A DNA stretch of 6,688 nucleotides from Candidatus Didemnitutus sp. (GTDB taxonomy: Bacteria > Verrucomicrobiota > Verrucomicrobiia > Opitutales > Opitutaceae), in contig JAUXOH010000403.1 of NCBI GenBank assembly GCA_030682505.1, positions 1 through 6,688 on the forward strand. The letters run 5' to 3'. How positions within the stretch are numbered: position 1 is the stretch's first letter; the number at the start of each line of letters is the position of its first letter. The translations under genes were made by a program, and so were the position numbers. A model generated the notes under the pieces. The model saw nothing but the letters and a program-made list of their open reading frames with translations, did not search any database and was not told the DNA's origin. Shown one piece after another: positions 1 through 5,530 of the stretch.

Positions 1-24
1 CACGGAGACACGGAGGACACCGAG
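1..24. repeat. Left-end fragment of dispersed 'CCACGGAG' element
   Basis: These bases match the left end of the fuller copies at 181-321 and 6555-6688 (CACGGAGACACGGAGGACAC and the next few bases), then diverge at 'ACTAAGACAGG'. It is either a truncated copy or the left end of an older element interrupted by the palindromes and second copy that follow. The start lies outside the window, so its full extent is unknown. Confidence 0.6.
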
Positions 25-30
25 ACTAAG

Positions 31-127
31 ACAGGTAGGTTGCGCGCTCGTCGCGCAACGTGGTGTGGCAAGCACACCACCTACGGGATCACAACGTGGT
101 GTGATAAGCACACCACCTGTGGGATCA
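31..127. repeat. Palindrome cluster with two tandem 36-bp hairpin units
   Basis: Two adjacent 36-bp units (56-91 and 92-127) differ at only four positions, two of them in the hairpin loop. Each contains a perfect 8-bp stem GTGGTGTG / CACACCAC around a 5-nt loop (GCAAG at 68-72, ATAAG at 104-108). Just before them lies another perfect stem-loop, TTGCGCG (40-46) / CGCGCAA (52-58), again with a 5-nt loop. GTAGG (35-39) can pair with CCTAC (80-84), closing a three-way junction over the first two hairpins; ACAGG (31-35) can alternatively pair with CCTGT (116-120). There is no spacer between the units, so this is not a CRISPR array. REP/BIME-like extragenic palindromes are the nearest known category. 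No coding role is supported. Confidence 0.75.
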
Positions 128-180
128 ACGCAGCGTGCCGCGGCGAGCTGGTGGCAATCCCACATTCCGCGCCGTTGGTA

Positions 181-321
181 TTGAACCACGGAGTCACGGA
201 GAACACCGAGGAACGGCGAAGGATTTGGAAAAGGGGATCCGTGGTCATCCGTGCCATCCGTGGTCAAAACTCTTCTGTCTTCTTCCTCTGACTCTATGCC
301 CTCAGTGTCTCTGTGGTTCAA
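181..321. repeat. Dispersed ~141-bp element with imperfect terminal inverted repeats (copy A)
   Basis: The left end (181-201, TTGAACCACGGAGTCACGGAG) and the reverse complement of the right end (301-321) agree at 18 of 21 positions, so the element has terminal inverted repeats. Its centre holds three close repeats of ATCCGTG at 237-243, 247-253 and 256-262. It matches the copy starting at ~6555 closely over ~130 bp, and weak similarity ('GTTGGT') extends a few bases further left in both copies. It encodes no transposase. It fits a non-autonomous MITE-like or REP-like intergenic element. Small ORFs in this stretch are translations of the repeat. No clear target-site duplication is visible. Confidence 0.8.
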
Positions 322-373
322 TTCTCCGGTCCCGTGCCAGACGCAAAGGAAGGCCTGTCCCGGTGAATCCTCC

Positions 374-426
374 TTCTTCCTCTGTGCTCCCTCAGCCTCT
401 GTGTCCTCTGTGACCCAGTGGTTCAA
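374..426. repeat. Right-end fragment of the same element family
   Basis: This stretch resembles the right arm of copy A: TTCTTCCTCTGTG and CCCTCAG early on, ending in the diagnostic GTGGTTCAA (418-426), the complement of the left-end TTGAACCAC. It is more diverged than copies A and B. It ends 28 bp from the uup stop codon. Together with the left-end fragment at 1-24 it could be the other end of one older, interrupted element. The bases between copy A and this fragment (322-373) show nothing recognisable. Confidence 0.55.
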
Positions 427-454
427 ACTTCTCCTCCTGGCCCCGATCCGCGCC

Positions 455-2275
455 CTACTTCCGCGCGTCGAGTTCTTCCCAGCGCGCGAAGGCGGCGGCG
501 TGGTCCTGTTCGATTGTCTCGAGCCGTTGCTTCACGGCGGCCACGTCGGTTGAGGCGGCCTTGTAGAAACCGGGATCGGCCAGCTTCACGGCGAGCGCGG
601 TCTGTTCCTTCTCGAAGGCCTCGATCCGCGCGGGAAGCTCGTCGAGCTCGGCGCGTTCCTTGTTGGAAAGTTTCTTGGCGGCGGCGAGGGCGGCCTGCGG
701 CAGCACCTTCACGCCGCCCACGTAGTCGGCGGCGACGGGGGCGGCACCGGCGTCGCGGGCGGCCTGCTTCTTGAGTTCGTTCTGCCAGTCGGTGTAGCCG
801 CCGACGTAGTCGCCGATGCGGCCGTCGCCCTCGAAGACGAGCGTGCTGGTGACAACCTCATCGAGGAATTCACGATCGTGGCTGACGAGGAGCAGCGTGC
901 CCTTGAATTCCACGAGCAAGTCCTCGAGCAGGTCGAGCGTCTCGGCGTCGAGGTCGTTGGTCGGTTCGTCGAGCACGAGCACGTTGGCCGGCTGGGTGAA
1001 GAGCCGGGCGAGGAGCAGGCGGTTGCGTTCGCCGCCGGAAAGCACCTTGGCGGGCGTGCGGGCGCGCGTGGGATCGAAGAGGAAATCCTGGAGGTAGCTG
1101 ATGACACTGCGCGTGCGGCCCTCGATCGTGACGGTGGAGTTGCCGTTGGCGACGTTGTCGGCGACGGTGCGGTTGTCGTCGATCTGCGCGCGGAGCTGGT
1201 CGAAGTAGACCACCTCGAGGTTGGTGCCGTGCTTGATCACGCCGCTGGTCGGTTGCAGCTGGCCGAGCAGCAGTTTGATCAACGTCGTCTTGCCCGCGCC
1301 GTTGGGGCCGAGGATGCCGATTTTTTCACCCCGGTTGATGATGAGGTTGAAGTCGCGCAGCACCACGCGGTCTGCGCCCCAGACAAAGCCGACGTTCTCG
1401 GCCTCGATGACCTTCTGGCCGGTGCGCTCGGACTCGGCGAGTTTGATGGTGGCGGAGCCGACGCGATCGCGGCGGGCGCGGGCCTCGGCCCGCATGGTCT
1501 GCAGGGCATGGATGCGGGCGGTGGCGCGGGAGCGCTGGGCCCGGACGCCGCGGCGGATCCACTCTTCCTCTTGCGCGAGCTTCTTGTCGAAGGCGGCGCG
1601 TTGCTTTTCCTCGGCCTCGAGCACGTCCTGCTTGCGGACGAGGTAGGTGTCGTAATCGCAGGCCCAGCCGGCGAGGCGGCCGCGGTCGAGTTCGATGATG
1701 CGCGTGGAGATCTTGCGCAGGAAAGCGCGGTCGTGGGTGACGAAGAACAGCGTGGGCTTCTTCTCGAGCAAGAAGCTTTCGAGCCAGAGGATGGATTCGA
1801 GATCGAGATGATTGGTCGGCTCGTCGAGCAGGAGCAGGTCGGGTTGCGCGGCCAAAGCGCGGGCCAGCAGGGCGCGGCGCTTGAGTCCACCCGAGAGCGA
1901 GGCAAACAGCGCGGTTGGTTGCAGGCCGATGGCGTGGATCAGGTCCTCGACCCGCACGTCGCGCTCCCAGTCTTCCTCGTGGTGGTCGTCGTTGGGCCGC
2001 AGGCCGCTGAAGACGAGGTCGTGCACGTTGCTCTGGATGTCGGTCGGCACTTCCTGCGTGAGCCGGCGGTACACTGCGCCGGCCGGCCGGAAGACATCGC
2101 CGGTGTCGGGTTTCATCTCGCCCACGATCACCTTCATCAGGGTGGATTTGCCCGCGCCGTTGCGACCGACCAGACACACCCGCTCGCCCGGATCCACCTG
2201 GAAGTTCACCTTTTCCAAGATGGCGGGACCGCCGAAGTGGAGGGTGACGTCGAGTAAAGTGAGGAGAGCGGCCAT
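455..2275 (-). CDS. uup: ABC-F family ATPase, Uup type
   Basis: This is a cytoplasmic ABC-F protein of 606 aa with two ATPase domains and no membrane segment. Domain 1 has Walker A GRNGAGKST (37-45), signature LSGG (127-130), Walker B LLLLDEPTNHLD (147-158) and switch H181. A charged helical linker spans ~216-290. Domain 2 has Walker A GPNGAGKTT (323-331), signature LSGGERNR (412-419), Walker B with D436/E437 and switch H466. An Ala/Lys/Glu-rich coiled-coil tail (~535-606) is the trait that separates Uup from EttA-like ABC-F proteins, and the length is close to the ~635 aa of E. coli Uup. Family knowledge: ABC-F proteins act on ribosomes, and E. coli Uup also binds branched DNA and affects precise transposon excision. 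The exact role here is unknown. The ATG at 2275 aligns with the usual Uup N-terminus; TTCCC, not a Shine-Dalgarno sequence, precedes it. The gene lies downstream of the TonB-domain gene and may share its transcript. Stop is TAG. Confidence 0.93.
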   Translation of the reverse strand: MAALLTLLDVTLHFGGPAILEKVNFQVDPGERVCLVGRNGAGKSTLMKVIVGEMKPDTGDVFRPAGAVYRRLTQEVPTDIQSNVHDLVFSGLRPNDDHHEEDWERDVRVEDLIHAIGLQPTALFASLSGGLKRRALLARALAAQPDLLLLDEPTNHLDLESILWLESFLLEKKPTLFFVTHDRAFLRKISTRIIELDRGRLAGWACDYDTYLVRKQDVLEAEEKQRAAFDKKLAQEEEWIRRGVRAQRSRATARIHALQTMRAEARARRDRVGSATIKLAESERTGQKVIEAENVGFVWGADRVVLRDFNLIINRGEKIGILGPNGAGKTTLIKLLLGQLQPTSGVIKHGTNLEVVYFDQLRAQIDDNRTVADNVANGNSTVTIEGRTRSVISYLQDFLFDPTRARTPAKVLSGGERNRLLLARLFTQPANVLVLDEPTNDLDAETLDLLEDLLVEFKGTLLLVSHDREFLDEVVTSTLVFEGDGRIGDYVGGYTDWQNELKKQAARDAGAAPVAADYVGGVKVLPQAALAAAKKLSNKERAELDELPARIEAFEKEQTALAVKLADPGFYKAASTDVAAVKQRLETIEQDHAAAFARWEELDARK

Positions 2276-2300
2276 GGGAACACGCCAACTTGGGCGTCCC
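2276..2300 (-). promoter_or_regulatory. Stem-loop abutting the uup start codon
   Basis: On the minus-strand RNA, five pairs (2293-2297 with 2282-2286) stack on three G-C pairs (2298-2300 with 2276-2278), with a 3-nt bulge at 2279-2281 and a 6-nt loop. The 3' strand of the stem ends immediately before the AUG, so folding would cover the initiation region. The stem is short, and the GC-rich context makes chance pairing plausible. A regulatory role is inference. Confidence 0.3.
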
Positions 2301-2315
2301 CGCGCCGACAGGCAA

Positions 2316-2341
2316 GCCGGGTGTGGGAATATTTCCCCGGC
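2316..2341. other. Small inverted repeat between the TonB-domain gene and uup
   Basis: GCCGG (2316-2320) pairs with CCGGC (2337-2341) around an inner GGAA/TTCC stem (2326-2329 with 2333-2336) and a TAT-containing loop. It lies 36 bp past the TonB-domain stop on the minus strand. There is no U-tract on either strand, so it is not a convincing intrinsic terminator. It could be a processing site, an operator or chance. Because no terminator is seen in the 101-bp gap, co-transcription of the two minus-strand genes stays possible. Confidence 0.3.
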
Positions 2342-2376
2342 GCAGCGGAGACAGATCGTTCAGGATCCCGGAGCGC

Positions 2377-3081
2377 TCACGGCGGGCCGAAGGCAAACTC
2401 CTGCACCGCGGCCACCTGCACGGGACGGCCCCCGCGCGTGGGCGGTTCGAATTTCCAACCCCGCAATGCTTCGACGGCCACGGTGGAGAGATACGGATGC
2501 GTGCCGGGCGCCACCGCGGGCATGCGCACGTCGCCGTTTTCATCGATGTAGAATTCCACCTGCACGCGTCCGCGCACGCCGTCCTGCTCGGCCTCGGCCG
2601 CATAGCGGGGCGCCACCGTCGTGATCGCTTCCACCGGACGGTCGAGTTCGGCGGCCGGGCAAATCGCCAGATCATACGGTCGCCCGGCAATCGCCTCGAT
2701 CTTCGCGGTGATCACATCGGAAACGGTGCGGTTCACCACGATGACGCCTTCCTGCTTAAACTTGATGCGCACCTGCAACTGCGCCAGCACGGGCTGCCCG
2801 TCCTGCCGCGCCGGGGTGTAACGCCATTGGGGCAGCGCCTCGAGGCAGGGTTTGATCAGGGCCCGGTGGGAGGCGGCAAGCACGAGGTGTTCACCCAGCT
2901 GCCCGTCGGCCCGGACCTGCAGGGCAACCACCACCTCGCCCGTGCGAAAACCATTGATCCGCAAACCCGCGGGGATGAACGGCAGCTCCGTCGCCTCGAC
3001 CTTGACCGACTCAAAGGTCTCCGACGCTGCGACGCTCGCAAGCAGACAACAACCCAGAGAAAAACTGCGCAGATGTTTCAT
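2377..3081 (-). CDS. Exported protein with two TonB C-terminal-like domains
   Basis: This 234-aa protein begins MKHLRSFSLGCCLLASVAAS, a short signal peptide with probable cleavage near residues 18-20, so it should be periplasmic or outer-membrane associated. Two copies of the TonB C-terminal fold pattern follow. Copy 1 (~35-110) has GEVVVALQVRADG, L83..W86.Y and RIKF. Copy 2 (~154-232) has VAPRYAAEAEQDGVRGRVQV, FYIDENGD, W209.F.P and G218.PV. Classical TonB carries one such domain behind a membrane anchor and a proline-rich spacer; neither is present here. Proteins of this kind are usually annotated 'energy transducer TonB' or 'TonB family protein', but energy coupling without an anchor is doubtful, and a peptidoglycan- or receptor-binding role is an alternative. 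The start at 3081 was chosen for the signal peptide; the open frame runs upstream to 3726 only as a shadow. CCCCC precedes the ATG, with no Shine-Dalgarno sequence. uup follows after 101 bp. Confidence 0.78.
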   Translation of the reverse strand: MKHLRSFSLGCCLLASVAASETFESVKVEATELPFIPAGLRINGFRTGEVVVALQVRADGQLGEHLVLAASHRALIKPCLEALPQWRYTPARQDGQPVLAQLQVRIKFKQEGVIVVNRTVSDVITAKIEAIAGRPYDLAICPAAELDRPVEAITTVAPRYAAEAEQDGVRGRVQVEFYIDENGDVRMPAVAPGTHPYLSTVAVEALRGWKFEPPTRGGRPVQVAAVQEFAFGPP

Positions 3082-3171
3082 GGGGGAAAAATCCGGGAAC
3101 CGACGCCCAGAAGATAGCCGGGGCTGGCGGATTCTCCAGCGCAATGGTCCGCTCCCGCCGACGCCATCCGC

Positions 3172-3345
3172 GCCACTCTGGCGACGCGCCCGCTCCGCAA
3201 GACCTTCCCCGTGGGCATCACCGCCTTCGATCCGACGGTGATTGTCTTGGGCGTCGCCGGGTTGGGTTTGCCCGGTTGGGTGGCGTGTTTTGGGCCCGTC
3301 TTGCGCGCCACCCGCGTGAACCCCGTGGAGGCACTCCGCAGCGAA
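3172..3345 (+). pseudogene. C-terminal remnant of an FtsX/MacB-type ABC transporter permease
   Basis: Translated in the frame of 3211, this stretch reads RPLRKTFPVGITAFDPTVIV (from ~3187), then a hydrophobic segment and LRATRVNPVEALRSE. That matches the end of MacB/FtsX-like permeases: the 'FGV.AFDP' loop, the last transmembrane helix, then 'ARRATRVNPVEALR.E', where the protein normally stops. Here the frame does not stop after that point but runs on to a TAG at 3484. Upstream an in-frame TAG lies at 3115, and the preceding transmembrane helices and a start codon are missing. The last helix contains prolines and glycines untypical of the family. I read it as a relic of a larger permease gene, possibly one of the duplicated orphan permeases common in Acidobacteria and Opitutaceae. 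It is unlikely to be expressed as a functional protein. Confidence 0.6.
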
Positions 3346-3598
3346 CCGGAGGCGACGAAGTACAGAATTCCTAATAGAACCCGATGCTTTGATCTTAAAA
3401 TACACCCGAAAAACAAGCCCGGCCGGGGGCGCAAGCTGCATCATCACAAAATGTTCTGCAAACGGCCCCGACGCCCGAACCAGTAGCTCACGTATTGCAG
3501 GGGTCATTTCCACCCCGGCATAATCTGGCCAAATAATGCACAGCGTTGCGCAAGTCTTAGGATGACTCGGTGCGGTTTCTGGGGCATCCTCTTGGCTT
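3346..3598. other. Intergenic region upstream of korA
   Basis: No gene is supported here. The first part (about 3361-3420) is clearly richer in A+T (roughly 60%) than the GC-rich surroundings and contains CTTAAAATACA. The region should hold the korA promoter. The opposite promoter, for the minus-strand TonB-domain gene, should lie upstream of 3081, within or near the permease relic; only a weak TATCTT-like hexamer (complement of 3111-3116) is visible there. Confidence 0.5.
3495..3524 (+). promoter_or_regulatory. Weak candidate promoter for korA-korB
   Basis: TTGCAG (3495-3500) and CATAAT (3519-3524) are separated by 18 bp. The -10 hexamer matches the sigma-70 consensus at five of six positions, but the -35 matches at only three. 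It would give a leader of roughly 65-70 nt before the korA ATG at 3599. It is the best pair I found in the region, but such matches also arise by chance. Confidence 0.3.
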
Positions 3599-5494
3599 AT
3601 GGTTAGCCCCAATTCGTCCACGCCCGGCGAGCAGACCGGGACGGCTTCTGCATCGTCCGCCGCCGTTACCATTCCGGATGTCGTAATTCGACTCGCCGGC
3701 AATTCGCAAGATGGCATCCAAGCCATCGGCGGCTTTCTCGCCCGACTCGCGGGACGATCCGATCAGGAGGTCATGACCTACATGACGATTCCGTCGACGA
3801 TTTCGGGGGGGCCTTCGATTTTCCAAGTGCGCATGGGCTCCGGTGAGATTCTCTCCGCGGGTGATCGCGCCGATGTGCTGGTGGCCTTCTACCAACACAG
3901 CTACGAAAGCCATCTCTCGTCCATCCGCCCGGGCGGATTGCTCATTTACGATTCCGACCACGTCAAACCCAACCCCGACGACAAGAACGTCACGGCGATC
4001 GGCCTGCCGATCACCAGTGCGACGATCGAAGCGCTCGGCGGCTCGGCCAAGGAGAAGGGCAAGAACATCTACACGATGGGCCTGCTCGCCCGCGTCTTCG
4101 ATCTCGACGTGGCCAAGCTCACGCAACTGATCAAGGAACGTTTCGGCGGGAAGTCGGAGGATATCGTGCGCAACGCCCTTTTGGCCTTCGATTCCGGCTA
4201 CGCGTATCCCGCCGACAATTTCCGCAACTGCCTCTACCAACTCCAGAAGACCGAGCCGCGCGCGGGCGCCCGGCCGAAGGTCACCACCGACGGCAACACC
4301 GCCCTCGCTCTCGGCCTCATTGCCGCCGGCGTGCGCCATGGGGCGGGTTACCCGATCACGCCGTGGACGACGGTGATGGAAACGCTCCGCACGGAGTTTC
4401 CGAAATACGGCGGCCTCTTCGTGCAGGCGGAAGACGAGATCGCCGCGATCTCCACCGCGCTGGGCTTTGCCTACGGCGGCCACCTCGCGATGACCGGCAG
4501 CTCCGGCCCGGGCCTGTCGCTGAAGATGGAAGCGCTCGGCTGGGCCACGATGGCCGAAATGCCGCTCATCATCGTCAACGTGCAGCGCGGCGGCCCCAGC
4601 ACCGGGTTGCCGACCAACGTCGAGCAAAGCGATCTGATGCAAGCGATCTACGGCAGCCACGGCGACACCCCGCGGGTCGTGCTCGCGCCCGAGAACGTGG
4701 AGGACTGTTTCTACATTGCGCTCGAAGCCGGTCGCATCGCCCGCGAGTTCAGCACTCCCGTCCTGATTCTGACCGACCAATCGATCGGGAGCCGCATCGA
4801 GGCGTTCGACGAACCCGATCTCGCCCAGCACATGGTCGATCCCAAGCCCGACCTCTCGGATCGCGACGCCAACTACAAGCCCTACCCGCTCGACCGCCAA
4901 ACCCGCCATGCCCCGCCGGGCTCGAAGATGGCCTCTGGCAAATACCCGACCGTCACCGGCATTGAGCACGATGAGACGGGCCACCCGTCGGCCAATCCCG
5001 TGGTGCACGCCAAGATGAACGCCAAGCGCCGCGAGAAAATCAAAGCGGTCGCGGCCACGATTCCGACCCCCGAGGTCTTCGGTGACACCGCCGGCGAGGT
5101 CCTGCTCGTCGGCTGGGGTTCGACCTTTGGCCCGTCGCGCGAGGCCACCGGCCGTCTCCGCACCGCCGGCATCAAGACCGGCCACTTGCAACTGCGGCAT
5201 GTGCATCCCCTGCCCGCCGGCCTCGAAACCATCTTTGCCGGCTACAAGCACATCCTCGTCGCCGAAATGAACGACGAAGGTCTCTACGGCTACGGTCAGC
5301 TCGCCACCATGTTGCGCGCCCGCTACGTCAATCCGGCCATCCGCAGCATCACCAAGACGGACGGGCTCAACTTCAAGGTGCGCGAGATTGTCGAAGGCGT
5401 GAACAAATACATCGGCCACATCGACACCAGTATCGGCATCAAGAGCGAGAGCTCGATGGCCACCGCCACCACCCCACCGATCGCCACTACCTGA
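3599..5494 (+). CDS. korA: 2-oxoacid:ferredoxin oxidoreductase, fused gamma-alpha subunit
   Basis: With KorB this enzyme would convert a 2-oxoacid and CoA to acyl-CoA and CO2 while reducing ferredoxin in the cytoplasm; 2-oxoglutarate to succinyl-CoA is the likeliest reaction. Of 631 aa, residues ~24-210 form the gamma domain (RLAGNSQDGIQAIGGFLARL at 31-50, IFQVRMGSGEI, PGGLLIYDSD). Residues ~228-415 form the alpha pyrimidine-binding domain (GAGYPITPWTTVMETL from 248, QAEDEIAAISTALGFAYGG, TGSSGPGLSLK, RGGPSTGLPTNVEQSD). Residues ~498-605 are the C-terminal domain (VLLVGWGSTFGP, HVHPLP, AEMNDEGLYGYGQL). The ends are low-complexity Ser/Thr/Ala. An in-frame TGA at 3563 leaves ATG 3599 as the only early start, with no Shine-Dalgarno sequence. 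The gamma glycine motif is the divergent 'GNSQDG' form, not GxGGQG. Substrate choice (2-oxoglutarate, pyruvate or a branched-chain oxoacid) cannot be fixed from sequence alone. Confidence 0.9.
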   Translation: MVSPNSSTPGEQTGTASASSAAVTIPDVVIRLAGNSQDGIQAIGGFLARLAGRSDQEVMTYMTIPSTISGGPSIFQVRMGSGEILSAGDRADVLVAFYQHSYESHLSSIRPGGLLIYDSDHVKPNPDDKNVTAIGLPITSATIEALGGSAKEKGKNIYTMGLLARVFDLDVAKLTQLIKERFGGKSEDIVRNALLAFDSGYAYPADNFRNCLYQLQKTEPRAGARPKVTTDGNTALALGLIAAGVRHGAGYPITPWTTVMETLRTEFPKYGGLFVQAEDEIAAISTALGFAYGGHLAMTGSSGPGLSLKMEALGWATMAEMPLIIVNVQRGGPSTGLPTNVEQSDLMQAIYGSHGDTPRVVLAPENVEDCFYIALEAGRIAREFSTPVLILTDQSIGSRIEAFDEPDLAQHMVDPKPDLSDRDANYKPYPLDRQTRHAPPGSKMASGKYPTVTGIEHDETGHPSANPVVHAKMNAKRREKIKAVAATIPTPEVFGDTAGEVLLVGWGSTFGPSREATGRLRTAGIKTGHLQLRHVHPLPAGLETIFAGYKHILVAEMNDEGLYGYGQLATMLRARYVNPAIRSITKTDGLNFKVREIVEGVNKYIGHIDTSIGIKSESSMATATTPPIATT

Positions 5495-5530
5495 GTCCAC
5501 CGGCACCCAACCCTCTCCTCCCCCCTTCCC

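Noticed and set aside
56..127. Two 36-bp direct repeats, a length typical of CRISPR repeats
   Set aside because: The units are adjacent without spacers, there are only two, and no cas gene is present.
40..553. Small plus-strand ORFs of 83-100 aa in the repeat region
   Set aside because: They are translations of the palindromes and the dispersed element. Similar 'proteins' exist in databases only because the repeat is common.
878..2257. A 459-codon open frame on the plus strand opposite uup
   Set aside because: It mirrors the uup codon structure, is Ala/Gly/Glu/Val-rich and has no family motif. The minus-strand gene carries all ABC-F motifs.
1326..2690. A minus-strand 454-codon frame overlapping both uup and the TonB-domain gene
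   Set aside because: It runs out of frame through two well-supported genes and yields an Arg/Pro-rich product typical of a frame-shifted GC-rich gene.
3366..3486. Continuation of the permease frame to the stop at 3484
   Set aside because: Residues after the conserved ALRSE tail are Lys/Arg/His-rich with no family similarity; this is read-through into intergenic DNA.
3082..3726. N-terminal extension of the TonB-domain frame up to 3726
   Set aside because: The extension overlaps korA antisense and the permease relic, has no recognisable domain, and would bury a good signal peptide that begins at 3081.
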